Program-made: the position numbers and the translations under genes | Part shown: positions 22,182 through 31,323 of the stretch, in pieces | Layout: every line of letters begins with the position of its first letter | Numbering within the stretch: position 1 is the stretch's first letter | Assembly (NCBI GenBank): GCA_017963165.1 | Contig: JAGCTZ010000084.1 | Coordinates: forward strand, 1-35,025 | From: Treponema sp. | Lineage (GTDB): Bacteria; Spirochaetota; Spirochaetia; Treponematales; Treponemataceae | Length of the DNA stretch: 35,025 nt | Direction: 5' to 3' | Notes under the pieces: generated by a model | Databases searched by the model: none | The model's input: the letters and a program-made list of their open reading frames with translations, nothing else | What the model was told of the DNA's origin: nothing

Positions 22182-23348
22182 ATGAGCGCATCCGATAAGA
22201 AGTTTATTATTGAATTACCTCTTAAAGTAATACTTACAGAAGATGGAGCATCGAATTTTATTAGCCACAATAAAAAGCTTATGAGATTCAGGCTCGCTGA
22301 TAATGTAGATGAATATGGTATTTCTTTGAATAAATTTTCTCCTCAATCAATCCAAAGTATGATTCTTTTGGATTACATTTCTAAAATTGAAATTTCCATG
22401 TCAGAGTTTGTTTCTTCACGCCAGGAAGTAATGGATCTTTCAAAGGTTGTTGTTTATTCACTTTTGTACAAACAGTTTGACCGCGATGTTTATTCTGCTT
22501 TAATTCAATGTGAATGTGTACGAAAACATAACAGAGCAAATCCTTCGCATCTTATTGATGAAAAAACTCAGATGAGTGAACGTCAGCTCCGTTCAATTCT
22601 TCAGAATAAAGAAAATATTATCCAGCAGACAAGAAGAAACATTCTTGATCCAATCTGGAAATCAATTATGACAAATAATGATTATTCTGCAGAAGAAAAA
22701 AATATTTACCTTCTTATGTCTGAAAAATTCATGAACAGACTTGGACTTATGAACTGGTATATTATTACTTTGTTCCATAAAGCAGACGGTGCAAACGAAA
22801 TGTTTATTGCAATCCGTAATCTGTTGAGTTCTTATATGGAAAAATCAAAGGTTGCAGAATATATTTCGGTAATGGTAATGGAGCTTGCCTTAAACAATGA
22901 AAATACCAATATCCGAAAAGAAGCACGAAATATGTATCAGGATATTGATGATATAGATTCCCTGATTTTTGATCCCGAAGTACGAGCAAAGATTGTTGCA
23001 GAGCTCCAGCGTAACCACGAACTCGTATTTATCTCCTGGAAGCTTGGAGGAGGTTCTTCTTCAATCGGTAAACAGGGTAAGCTTTCTATTACACTTTACA
23101 ACAAAGACGACGAATTCCAGGAAGTTAAAGAAAATATTGATAACGCTAAATCTTCAAATACTGCAAAGAAAACGCTTATCGACTTTTACCGTGAGCTGCC
23201 GGATGGACAGGAAGGAACAGACCTTGGTTTGTATTATCTTTCTTATCTTGATGATGCGTGCAAGAAAGTTAACGTAAAATTCGAATCTCTTGTAAACCAG
23301 TTCTCTGCAAGTGAGCTTACCGTTATTACGTTGAATTTCAATTTCTGA
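22182..23348 (+). CDS. Conserved-looking cytosolic protein of unknown function
   Basis: A 388-residue protein with no signal peptide or membrane helix and an AGAAGGGAAA Shine-Dalgarno. The N-terminal two thirds are helical and charged. The C-terminal ~120 residues (FISWKLGGGSSSIGKQGKLSITLYN ... GTDLGLYYLSYLDDACKKVNVKF ... LTVITLNFNF) vaguely resemble the end of GHKL/histidine-kinase ATPase domains, where a G-x-G-L-x-x-x G2-box helix is followed by a final beta strand. The N-box and G1 residues needed for ATP binding are not evident. That resemblance is weak, and I would not assign function. It starts the operon with the lipoprotein, trmB and ligA under a good promoter. Confidence 0.75.
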   Translation: MSASDKKFIIELPLKVILTEDGASNFISHNKKLMRFRLADNVDEYGISLNKFSPQSIQSMILLDYISKIEISMSEFVSSRQEVMDLSKVVVYSLLYKQFDRDVYSALIQCECVRKHNRANPSHLIDEKTQMSERQLRSILQNKENIIQQTRRNILDPIWKSIMTNNDYSAEEKNIYLLMSEKFMNRLGLMNWYIITLFHKADGANEMFIAIRNLLSSYMEKSKVAEYISVMVMELALNNENTNIRKEARNMYQDIDDIDSLIFDPEVRAKIVAELQRNHELVFISWKLGGGSSSIGKQGKLSITLYNKDDEFQEVKENIDNAKSSNTAKKTLIDFYRELPDGQEGTDLGLYYLSYLDDACKKVNVKFESLVNQFSASELTVITLNFNF

Positions 23349-23351
23349 TTT

Positions 23352-24017
23352 ATGTATAAAAAGCTTTCGTTCAAAAAAAGTATTATTCTCTTGACAATTT
23401 TTATTATTACTTTTGTTTCCTTTTCTGCCTGTACAAATAATGCTCCTGTTTTGAATAATGCAAAGCTTTCAATTGTTTTTGATTATAATGATTATGAATC
23501 GCTTCCAAAAGCAAGATTAAGTATTTTTGTAGAAGCTTCGTCTAATCCACGTAGATTTGAATCTATAACAGTAACGTCCAGCAAAAATGAACTTGTATGG
23601 GAATCAAAAGATCTTATTCTTGCAGAAACAAATGAAATCAGTTATTTAGGATTAACAAATCTTGTAATGCCTGAAAAAGAAACAATTCCTACTGGTGAAT
23701 ATAAAATCACCTTTACACAATCTGATGATGAAGAAAAAGAAATTACAAGAACTCTTAATTATGACAGGCAATTGTATAATACAAAAGGTTCTGATGTTGC
23801 AACCCTGATGGGACGCACCGCTGCAACCAAAATGATTACAATTTATGATAAAGAAAAAAAAGTTTTATATTACGGTCCAAGAAAAAGAGAATTATCAGAT
23901 GCACGTAGGATCTGGAATGAATATAGTACTGCTGCAGAATTTCAGGAATCGTGGGTTAGTTCAAATGGAACTGTAATCTGCAATATGCCGATAGAAAAAG
24001 TTGAACCGGGAAATTAA
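23352..24017 (+). CDS. Lipoprotein of unknown function
   Basis: A 221-residue protein with a basic N-terminus (YKKLSFKK), a hydrophobic core (SIILLTIFIITFVSFS) and a lipobox FSAC with Cys27 as the lipidation site. The mature part is a likely beta-sandwich (LSIVFDYNDYESLPKARLSIFVEA, RRFESITVTSSKNELVWES) followed by a helical tail. It begins three bases after the previous stop with no strong Shine-Dalgarno of its own, so it is translationally coupled. It would be a substrate of the Lnt encoded at 8334-10175. Family not recognised. Confidence 0.83.
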   Translation: MYKKLSFKKSIILLTIFIITFVSFSACTNNAPVLNNAKLSIVFDYNDYESLPKARLSIFVEASSNPRRFESITVTSSKNELVWESKDLILAETNEISYLGLTNLVMPEKETIPTGEYKITFTQSDDEEKEITRTLNYDRQLYNTKGSDVATLMGRTAATKMITIYDKEKKVLYYGPRKRELSDARRIWNEYSTAAEFQESWVSSNGTVICNMPIEKVEPGN

Positions 24018-24058
24018 AAGAAATTAAAAGAATTTGGTAATAAGCCAAAAGAGAGAAT

Positions 24059-24808
24059 ATGGAAAATACTGAAAATACAGAAAAAACAACGAATCAGAAA
24101 AACGACACAGACCCTTTACCCAAGCCTTCGAATGATTATAGACGTACAGTAAAGACTTATGTAATGAGGGCTGGACGAATGACTGCTGCACAGGAACGTT
24201 CTTATAAGGAATTGTCTCCTGCGTGGTGCATCCCCTTTGAAAATAAAAAGCTTAATTTTATTGATGTTTTTGGAAATACAAATCCTATTATTGTCGAAAT
24301 CGGTTTTGGAATGGGTGATGCAACTGTAAAAATTGCACAGGCTCATCCTGATATTAATTATCTTGGAATAGAAGTTCATCGCCCTGGAGTTGGCAAAATC
24401 TTAAGCGAAATAAAAAAGCGTGAACTTAAAAATCTTTTTGTAATTGAATATGATGCGCTTGATGTTCTTGAATACATGATAGGTGACAATTCTGTAAACG
24501 GCTTTCACATTTTCTTTCCAGATCCGTGGCCAAAGAAACGTCACCATAAGCGAAGACTTGTTCAAAGACCTAAAACAGATTTGCTTGCACAAAAGCTTGC
24601 ACCAGACGGCTACATTTATTTTGTTACAGATATAATTGATTATGCAGAATTTGCGCTTGAACAGCTTACAGACACTCCGCATCTTAAAAACAAATATGAA
24701 GGTTTTGCAGAGCCACAGGATTGGCGTGTAAGTACAAAGTTTGAACGCAAAGGAATTGCGGCTGACAGACAGATTACCGAATTGTTTTTTGAAAAGAAAG
24801 AAGAATAG
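24059..24808 (+). CDS. trmB: tRNA (guanine-N7)-methyltransferase
   Basis: S-adenosylmethionine-dependent enzyme forming m7G46 in the variable loop of tRNAs. It has the class I methyltransferase glycine loop VEIGFGMGDATVKIA, the acidic IEVHRPG motif and the TrmB signature FHIFFPDPWPKKRHHKRRLVQ, which holds the catalytic Asp and the tRNA-binding basic patch. It has 249 residues with a ~60-residue charged N-terminal extension. AAGAGAGAAT precedes the ATG. Ten bases separate its stop from ligA; both are in the plus-strand operon. Confidence 0.96.
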   Translation: MENTENTEKTTNQKNDTDPLPKPSNDYRRTVKTYVMRAGRMTAAQERSYKELSPAWCIPFENKKLNFIDVFGNTNPIIVEIGFGMGDATVKIAQAHPDINYLGIEVHRPGVGKILSEIKKRELKNLFVIEYDALDVLEYMIGDNSVNGFHIFFPDPWPKKRHHKRRLVQRPKTDLLAQKLAPDGYIYFVTDIIDYAEFALEQLTDTPHLKNKYEGFAEPQDWRVSTKFERKGIAADRQITELFFEKKEE

Positions 24809-24817
24809 GGAAGGCTG

Positions 24818-26728
24818 ATGAACCAGAGAATTTCTGAACTTGAAAAATTAATTGTCAAATATCAGACTTCGTATTATAACGGAGAAGGCGAAATAAGCGA
24901 TGCAGAATTTGATGCACTTTGGGATGAGCTTAAAAGCCTTGACCCGAATAATCCTGTACTTCAAAAGGTTGGAGCAGATTCAGGTAATTTTGAAAAAGTT
25001 CGTCATGTCATGCCGATGGGTAGCCAGGAAAAAGCTGCAAATCCTGAACAGTTTATGGCTTGGGCAGAAAAGCATAAATATAATGAATATCTTGTGGAAT
25101 ATAAACTTGATGGTGCTTCGCTGGAGCTTCAATATGAAAATGGATATCTTGTCCGCGCAGTAACAAGAGGCGATGGTTCAATTGGCGACGACATAACTGC
25201 AAACGCCCGCAAAATGGGTGGAGTAAATGCCGCCATTTACAAAGACGGCGAGCTTGTTCCTTTTACAGGTGGAATCCGTGGCGAAGTAATAATGACTCAT
25301 CAGGTGCACAAGCAGTATTTTTCTGAAAAAGCAAACTGCCGTAATGCCGCAAACGGTCTTATGAAGCGTAAGGACGGCAATGGCAGCGAATATCTTACAC
25401 TTATAACTTACGATGCTCTTTCAACAGACGGAAAATCTTTCTTTACAAATGAACAGGAAAAAATCCGCTGGTTAATGGATTGCGGTTTTAATGTTGTCCG
25501 CCTTGTAATATGCAGAAATGCAGAACGTGTAATTGCATATCGTGCAAAAGTTATGGAAGAACGCCGTTCCCTTGAATATGATATTGACGGTCTTGTTGTA
25601 AAGGAAAGTGCAATAAATTATGAAGATGCTTCTCGTGCACGACCAGACAGACAGATTGCATTTAAGTTTTCTCTTGAAGAAGCAACAACAGTTTTACGCG
25701 AGGTTGAATGGAGCAAAAGCGGTGCAACTTATACTCCAGTTGCAATTTTTGACGAAGTTGAATTAAATGGAACAAAAGTTCAGCGTGCAAGCCTTGCTAA
25801 TCCGGATACAATGAGAAAGCTGGGCGTAAAAATTGGAAGCCATGTAGTTGTTGTAAAACGCGGCGAAATTATTCCTAAAATAGAAAGTGTTGTAGAAGAA
25901 AAAGATATAGAAACAAAACCAATAGAGTTTCCTTGTACCTGTGAAGTGTGCGGAACTGCTCTTGTTGATGAAGGTTCAAGACTTTATTGTCCTAATAAAA
26001 ACTGTTCAAAACGAATACTTCATCAGCTTTTAAAATTCCAACAGGTTGCAGATATAAGGGATCTTGGCGAAACTCTTATTACAGATTTATTTAATGACGG
26101 AAGACTAAAATCCATTTCAGATATATATTCTTTACAGGTAGAAGACCTTATTCCTTATTTCTTAAATGAAGAAAGCATGGAAGCCGAAAAACGTTCTTTA
26201 GGAGCCGAAAAAGTATACAAAAGTATACAAGCTCATAGAAATTTGAGCCTATCTGTTTTCCTCGCAGGTTTTGATATAGAAGGTTTTGGTGAAACTCTTG
26301 CCGAAAAATTAATTCAGGCTGGTTATAATACTCTTGATAAGCTTTTACTTGCCACTCAGGATCAGATTGCAGATGTTTATGGCTTTGCAGAAATAATGGC
26401 AAAAACAATTGTAGAAGGTCTTGCCGAAAATGCTGCAGAAATGCGCTCTCTTGTAAATGATGGAATAATCACTATTGAAAGTACTTCAAATGGAAAGCTT
26501 TCTGGAATGTCCTTCTGTTTTACAGGTGAACTTGTTACAATGAAGCGTCTTGATGCAGAACAATTGGTAAAACAAAATGGAGGCACCTGTAAATCTTCTG
26601 TTACAAAAGATTTAACATATCTTGTTACAAATGATACAACAAGTGGTTCTTCAAAAAATGTAAAAGCCGCTTCACTCGGAATACCTGTTATTACAGAAGA
26701 ACAATTTTTAAAACTTTTAAATAGCTAA
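24818..26728 (+). CDS. ligA: NAD-dependent DNA ligase
   Basis: Seals nicks in duplex DNA during replication and repair using NAD+. Domains in order are a short Ia domain; the adenylation domain with the active lysine in YKLDGASLEL (Lys96); an OB fold (GSHVVVVKRGEIIPKI); a four-cysteine zinc finger (CEVCGTALVDEGSRLYCPNKNC); a helix-hairpin-helix repeat region (about 430-540); and a C-terminal BRCT domain (about 560-636, SGMSFCFTGEL). At 636 residues it is a little shorter than the usual ~670, the difference lying at the N-terminus and in the HhH region, but all catalytic parts are present. GGGAAGGCTG precedes the ATG. Confidence 0.97.
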   Translation: MNQRISELEKLIVKYQTSYYNGEGEISDAEFDALWDELKSLDPNNPVLQKVGADSGNFEKVRHVMPMGSQEKAANPEQFMAWAEKHKYNEYLVEYKLDGASLELQYENGYLVRAVTRGDGSIGDDITANARKMGGVNAAIYKDGELVPFTGGIRGEVIMTHQVHKQYFSEKANCRNAANGLMKRKDGNGSEYLTLITYDALSTDGKSFFTNEQEKIRWLMDCGFNVVRLVICRNAERVIAYRAKVMEERRSLEYDIDGLVVKESAINYEDASRARPDRQIAFKFSLEEATTVLREVEWSKSGATYTPVAIFDEVELNGTKVQRASLANPDTMRKLGVKIGSHVVVVKRGEIIPKIESVVEEKDIETKPIEFPCTCEVCGTALVDEGSRLYCPNKNCSKRILHQLLKFQQVADIRDLGETLITDLFNDGRLKSISDIYSLQVEDLIPYFLNEESMEAEKRSLGAEKVYKSIQAHRNLSLSVFLAGFDIEGFGETLAEKLIQAGYNTLDKLLLATQDQIADVYGFAEIMAKTIVEGLAENAAEMRSLVNDGIITIESTSNGKLSGMSFCFTGELVTMKRLDAEQLVKQNGGTCKSSVTKDLTYLVTNDTTSGSSKNVKAASLGIPVITEEQFLKLLNS

Positions 26729-26736
26729 GGAACTAT

Positions 26737-27366
26737 ATGCAAAAACAGGAAAAAAAATGGAATATAATTGCTGATTTTCTTAGTTCTCTTGCAGCTGTTT
26801 TTATAATTGCCTGGATTTTATACGGATGTCTTACATTCTTTTCTGTATGGAAAGCATGCAACGAACTTTCTCAACCAACACAGGAAGAATTTCTTAGGAT
26901 AAGAATATATGGTTCTTCCGCTTCACCTGATGGAAATACAATAAGTGCGGCTTTTTCTATTGTTGACACAAACGGTAATGAAATTGCAGCAATTGAACGT
27001 TCCTGGGCAGGTAATTATCTTGCTGTAGAATTTGCAGAAGTAAATTTTAATGACAGCTTTTATTTGTTTCCTTCAAAGATTTATGGAAAAGAACGAATAA
27101 TGGAAACAAAACCCTTGCGTAATAAAAGTACAAGTCTAGAAAAATATTATGATGAAAACAGGCAATGTATGCTTTTTGGCTTTGGTTCAACCTTTTCGGC
27201 AAGAAACAAGCTTTATAAAATTGCACGATTTGCTACCGGGAAAAATCTTGTTCCCGGTTTTGGACATATACGAAATTATTCTGTTGATTTATCGTCCTGT
27301 AAAATGAATACCTGGTATTCAATTCAGCGTACAAATGACGGAAATCTTATTATATTAGAGCTTTAG
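26737..27366 (+). CDS. Single-pass membrane-anchored protein of unknown function
   Basis: A 209-residue protein with one N-terminal membrane segment (about 17-40: FLSSLAAVFIIAWILYGCLTFF). The mature region is beta-rich and probably extracytoplasmic (FLRIRIYGSSASPDGNTISAAFSIVDTNG ... GNYLAVEFAEVNF). The internal YGC could be mistaken for a lipobox, but the segment is longer than a lipoprotein signal and has no preceding basic n-region pattern, so a signal anchor is more likely. AAGGAACTAT precedes the ATG; the gene follows ligA by 8 bp. Its last four bases overlap the convergent M23 peptidase gene. Family not recognised. Confidence 0.78.
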   Translation: MQKQEKKWNIIADFLSSLAAVFIIAWILYGCLTFFSVWKACNELSQPTQEEFLRIRIYGSSASPDGNTISAAFSIVDTNGNEIAAIERSWAGNYLAVEFAEVNFNDSFYLFPSKIYGKERIMETKPLRNKSTSLEKYYDENRQCMLFGFGSTFSARNKLYKIARFATGKNLVPGFGHIRNYSVDLSSCKMNTWYSIQRTNDGNLIILEL

Positions 27367-28340
27367 TTTTCTGGTTCAAAAGTAAAATTATCAAGGAAAA
27401 ATTCCGGTCTTACAGCGCTGCCATTAAGCCGCATTTCCCAATGAAGATGAGGACCTGTTGCAAGTCCTGTGGAACCGGATTTAGCAATAAGGTCACCTTG
27501 TTTTACAATATCACCTTCTTTAACATCCATTTCTGAAAGATGATAATAAAGGCTGTAAAGTCCCGGAAGATGCTCAATTACAATGCTCCAGCCTGTAGAA
27601 ATTCTGTTTTCGGCCATTACGACTTTTCCGTCTGCACAGGCACGAACTTCAGAACCTTCGGGAACACCGTAATCATTTCCATAATGAAGGCTTGTAGAAG
27701 ATTTGCCATTTGAATATGCGTATGTTCTTCTGTCGCCATAATATGCAGTGTAGCGTGTCGAAGTTGTAGGACTGGTAAATTTTTTAAGATGATATATATC
27801 AGTCGGAATAGTTGTGAAAAGAATATCATTTAATTTATTGATTTGTGCTGTGCGTTCCGGGCTAGTATCTGTTTTGATTGCAGTATTAGAAGCATCAAGC
27901 TCAACAACTTCTTCTATAAAACTACGGCTTTTAAATGTTACAGGAAGTGTAAATTCGCCTGTATCTTCATCATTAAATGAAAAAACAACCTTTAATGAAT
28001 AATTTCCCTGTGTAAGCCAAGGAGAAATTGGAATACCGCATAAGAGGTCCGAAAAAGCCTGATTATTTTTCTTTTTTCCTAAAGAATAAAAATTTGCTTT
28101 TTCAATAACTTTTTTATCCTGATAAAGCTGAAGAGCACCTCGTTTTTCCTGCTCAACCTTTGATTTTTTATGAGTTTTTGGAGTTGTAATTGACATCCTT
28201 ACAAAAACTGCATCTCCCGGAACAATAGTATCATTATAAGTCACAGTAAGATTGTAATTTTCAGAATGAAAAACTGCTGTTTTTGCAAAGCATAATGTAA
28301 TCTGTAAAAGAACCAGAATTGCTGTTATAAGCTTTTTCAT
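27363..28340 (-). CDS. M23-family metallopeptidase (LytM type)
   Basis: Exported zinc peptidase acting on peptidoglycan cross-links, or regulating such enzymes. A signal peptide (MKKLITAILVLLQITLCFA) precedes a ~150-residue beta-rich domain (NYNLTVTYNDTIVPGDAVFVRMSI). The C-terminal LytM domain carries the zinc ligands His219 and Asp223 (LHYGNDYGVP) and the HxH motif His298-Leu-His300 (GPHLHWEMRL), with the intervening GWSIVIEHLPGLYSLYYHL. All four key residues are present, so it is likely active. The ATG overlaps the recJ stop by 4 bases (ATGA), making it the last gene of the recO-recJ unit; its own stop overlaps the convergent gene by 4 bases. Confidence 0.94.
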   Translation of the reverse strand: MKKLITAILVLLQITLCFAKTAVFHSENYNLTVTYNDTIVPGDAVFVRMSITTPKTHKKSKVEQEKRGALQLYQDKKVIEKANFYSLGKKKNNQAFSDLLCGIPISPWLTQGNYSLKVVFSFNDEDTGEFTLPVTFKSRSFIEEVVELDASNTAIKTDTSPERTAQINKLNDILFTTIPTDIYHLKKFTSPTTSTRYTAYYGDRRTYAYSNGKSSTSLHYGNDYGVPEGSEVRACADGKVVMAENRISTGWSIVIEHLPGLYSLYYHLSEMDVKEGDIVKQGDLIAKSGSTGLATGPHLHWEMRLNGSAVRPEFFLDNFTFEPEN

Positions 28341-30481
28341 GATTTTCTAACTTCCTTTATTCTAAATTGCGGCGTCCTTGTGCCGTTAAAATAATTCCAT
28401 ACCATTGTGTACAGAATGTCGTAAGATTGACCTACGGCAATATCCTGCTTTAATCGTTCTGCCTGACCAAAGAACATTCCGGGAAATTTATATTTTCCGC
28501 AGTCAAACATAAGCTTGAGCGAAAAAGGCTCTTTTTTCCCCTGAACAATCGCATCGCAGATTTTTATGTTTTTAGTTACGATTGCAAGTTCCTTGTTTTC
28601 TGCACCAAAGGGTTCCATTTTTTCGATTATGCCAAAAGTTTCTGGTGTAAGATATTCAGGCGGGATTTCAGCATCTATTTTAATATCGAGATTTTCTTCT
28701 TCTAAGTTTATACCGGGAAGGATTTGTTTTATATTATTATAAAACTGATTAAGCTTTTCCGGTGTTAAATCAAAGCTAAAGCCGGCAGCCGCATTGTGAC
28801 CACCGTAATTAATGAAAAAATCACCAAAGCTTGCTAGAAAATCTGTTGTAACAACACCGCGGCAGCTTCTCATGGAGCCTTTGTATTGCCCGTCAGATTC
28901 TGTAACGATAATTGTCGGAACATTTGTATCCTGCATAATTTTGGCAGCAATATTTCCTGTAATTCCCGAATGAATCTGGCTGTCGACAATTACACAAAGT
29001 TTACCATCATTTTGGGCAATACTTTCGTTGACTTTTTCTTTGATTTGATACATTGCCTGAGAAACCCGATTCTTGCGTTCTTCATTTAAGTCAAAAATCT
29101 TTACTGCTTTCTGGTTGCGTTCTTTTGGATTTTCAGAAAGAAGAAGCTCCAGCGCAACATTTGCCTGACCTAAACGTCCTGCAGCATTAAGAGCCGGAGT
29201 AACTGTCCATGAAAGATCTGTAGAAGTAAGGCCTTCCGGATATATTTTAAGCTGTGTAAAAAGTTCAGCAAGTCCTGTACGAGGTCCGTCCCGTTTGATT
29301 GAATCGATACCGGCACGAATAAATATTCTGTTTTCATTTTTTAGCGGCATTATATCTGCAATTGCGGCAAGTGCTACAAGTTGAAGATCGCGTCTTTCAT
29401 TTGCAGAATAATTTTTGTTTGTCATTGTAATTCTTTTTCTGCAGTAGGTGACGTAAAGATTAAAAAGCGTATCTATAACTTGTGGTTCACAATCGTTATA
29501 TTTTGCAATAGTTGAACTTTTTGTTATCTGTTCTGCAGTTTTCTGGGCAAGGGCAGGTAAAAGTTGTGTAACTTCGTTTCTTAAATCATAAATATTGAAT
29601 TCTACACCAGAACCAAAAATCTGTGAAAGCTGTTTTTTAGTTCTTACAGAATCCCAGGCGTAAATAACTTGTCCCTGCAGAAAATAAGGGAGTTTAAGGT
29701 CATAAATTGACTTAGTTTCATCAATCGTTTCGTGAAGCTCCTTTATTTTTACAAGGTTTTTGATTTTTACACAGTTGATTTTTACGGCCGGAACTTCGGT
29801 GTTCTCATTCATTTCAAGATCAATAATGCAAATTTCTGAATTATAAAAATCGGTGTTAGAAAATCTAAGGGCAGAAACAAGCTTGTAGGCAACAGCTGCA
29901 CCCGAAATATCTGCAAACGGATAACCAGAATCCTGTTCCTTTGGATCAAGAATTACAATTGCTTTTGGAAGGATTTCCGGTGGATTATGATGATCTGTTA
30001 CAATAACATCCATTCCAAGCGAAACGGCATAATCAATTTCTTCGATATTAGAGATTCCGCAGTCTACAGTAATTATAAGCGTTCCTTCTTCTGCTGCAAA
30101 ATCATCAATTGCTTTTATTGAAAGTCCATAGCTGTCATTTTCCAAAGGAACTCTAACTCTTACATCAATGCCACGGGCTTTAAGGTAATCGTAAAGAATT
30201 GTGCAGCTTGTAATACCATCAACATCTCTATCACCAAAAATAAGGATTTTTTCACCTTCTTCTTCCGCCTGATTAATTCGTTCTACTGCATCTTCCATGC
30301 TGGTAAAAAGATAAGGATTATGCTGAAAACGAAGATCGTCTTCAAGATAATACAGAATGTCTTTTCCGTCTGTTATTCCGCGTCTTACCAGAATTGAGGC
30401 AAGGATTTTATCAATGCCATATTTGGTGCATAATGGTTCAATCTGCTGTCGTGTGACAGCACTTTTAATCCAGTTATTCAA
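28337..30481 (-). CDS. recJ: Single-strand DNA exonuclease RecJ with a large insertion
   Basis: 5'-3' single-strand exonuclease of recombination and mismatch repair. DHH motifs are intact: GDRDVDGITSC, VDCGISN, TDHHNPPEILP, then GGHNAAAGFSF in DHHA1, with a C-terminal OB-like domain. The start is TTG, the only sensible one, behind a GGGTGGG Shine-Dalgarno. Between GAAVAYKLVSALRF (about 205) and DLQLVALAAIADIMPL (from 365) lies a ~150-residue insertion not usual for RecJ. It includes EICIIDLEM (Asp221, Glu223), IYAWDSVRTKKQL, YDLRNEVTQLLP and PQVIDTLFNLY (Asp337), a pattern reminiscent of a DnaQ/ERI-1-like exonuclease. The gene follows recO by 25 bp. Confidence 0.94.
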   Translation of the reverse strand: MNNWIKSAVTRQQIEPLCTKYGIDKILASILVRRGITDGKDILYYLEDDLRFQHNPYLFTSMEDAVERINQAEEEGEKILIFGDRDVDGITSCTILYDYLKARGIDVRVRVPLENDSYGLSIKAIDDFAAEEGTLIITVDCGISNIEEIDYAVSLGMDVIVTDHHNPPEILPKAIVILDPKEQDSGYPFADISGAAVAYKLVSALRFSNTDFYNSEICIIDLEMNENTEVPAVKINCVKIKNLVKIKELHETIDETKSIYDLKLPYFLQGQVIYAWDSVRTKKQLSQIFGSGVEFNIYDLRNEVTQLLPALAQKTAEQITKSSTIAKYNDCEPQVIDTLFNLYVTYCRKRITMTNKNYSANERRDLQLVALAAIADIMPLKNENRIFIRAGIDSIKRDGPRTGLAELFTQLKIYPEGLTSTDLSWTVTPALNAAGRLGQANVALELLLSENPKERNQKAVKIFDLNEERKNRVSQAMYQIKEKVNESIAQNDGKLCVIVDSQIHSGITGNIAAKIMQDTNVPTIIVTESDGQYKGSMRSCRGVVTTDFLASFGDFFINYGGHNAAAGFSFDLTPEKLNQFYNNIKQILPGINLEEENLDIKIDAEIPPEYLTPETFGIIEKMEPFGAENKELAIVTKNIKICDAIVQGKKEPFSLKLMFDCGKYKFPGMFFGQAERLKQDIAVGQSYDILYTMVWNYFNGTRTPQFRIKEVRKS

Positions 30482-30506
30482 AATATATTCCCACCCAGTT
30501 AATTAT

Positions 30507-31250
30507 TTACAAAATTCCGGTTCCTGTTTTAATACTGTTCAGCTCAGTTTCAAGGTTTGATTCCAGAAGAAAAAACACAAAACCTTTAAGCTCTTCGTAA
30601 ACCAAACGGTCAATTTTTATACGGCGAACCTCCGAAGGCTCAAGAACAGAAACTGCGGCAAGATACCTTACTGCCTCAAGCCTAACAGGAAAATAGTATG
30701 GGGCAGGTGTTTCTGAAACATCGGTTGTCATAAAACAGTTTTCAATTCTATTATAATATGAAATCGCATCTGGTGCAAATGCTGTTGAAGGAGTTGCATC
30801 GGGTTGTACGCCCATAAGCTCAAGATAACGCCACAAAAATCTTATGAGTCCAAGTCGTGACTGTTCTTCGTCACAAAGCTCCATTCCGTCAAAAAAGCCC
30901 TGCAAAAGTGTGTGACATTGTTCGCTGCTGCCTGCACAACGTGTTTTAATTGCCAGTTCTGCGGCTAAAGATGCTGCGTACATCTTAAAAAGATTCTGGC
31001 CGAAGGTTGTATGATAGTTTGCAACTTCAAAATCGCATATTTTTGTTTGTTTTTTTTCGGGATTATCATACAGCCAAACTGTTCCCGAATGCCATTGCGC
31101 AACAAGAGAGCGAAGTTTTGATTTAGGTCCCCCGTAAAGTGTAGCATAAATGATTCCTTTATCGGGGGTGAGCAAAGTTACAGAGTTATTATTTTCTCCA
31201 GTTTGCTTAAGATTGAGGACAATAGCTTTTGTGTAGTAAGAACGCTGCAT
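30507..31250 (-). CDS. recO: DNA repair protein RecO
   Basis: Recombination mediator that helps RecA load on SSB-coated DNA together with RecR. The N-terminal OB fold is evident (SYYTKAIVLNLKQTGENNNSVTLLTPDKGIIYATLYGGPKSK), followed by a helical domain (FKMYAASLAAELAIKTRC...). The length of 247 residues is typical. The zinc cysteines found in some RecO proteins are not arranged clearly. TCAGGAACCGCG before the ATG supports the start at 31250. It precedes recJ in the same direction, a sensible recombinational repair unit. Confidence 0.93.
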   Translation of the reverse strand: MQRSYYTKAIVLNLKQTGENNNSVTLLTPDKGIIYATLYGGPKSKLRSLVAQWHSGTVWLYDNPEKKQTKICDFEVANYHTTFGQNLFKMYAASLAAELAIKTRCAGSSEQCHTLLQGFFDGMELCDEEQSRLGLIRFLWRYLELMGVQPDATPSTAFAPDAISYYNRIENCFMTTDVSETPAPYYFPVRLEAVRYLAAVSVLEPSEVRRIKIDRLVYEELKGFVFFLLESNLETELNSIKTGTGIL

Positions 31251-31284
31251 CGCGGTTCCTGAATTGATTGGGGCATAAGTTCGA

Positions 31285-31314
31285 TGGGGTCCCTGAGCCT
31301 GTCGAAGGGCCCCA
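31285..31314. repeat. REP-like palindromic repeat
   Basis: A TGGGGTCCCTGAGCCTG half followed by TCGAAGGGCCCCA, able to form a hairpin, between araD and recO. The same unit occurs twice more at 32060-32118. Such units (GGTCCCTGAGCYTGTCGAAGGG) recur in unrelated bacterial genomes; I infer a REP/BIME-type dispersed repeat. Confidence 0.8.
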
Positions 31315-31323
31315 TTTTAGCTT

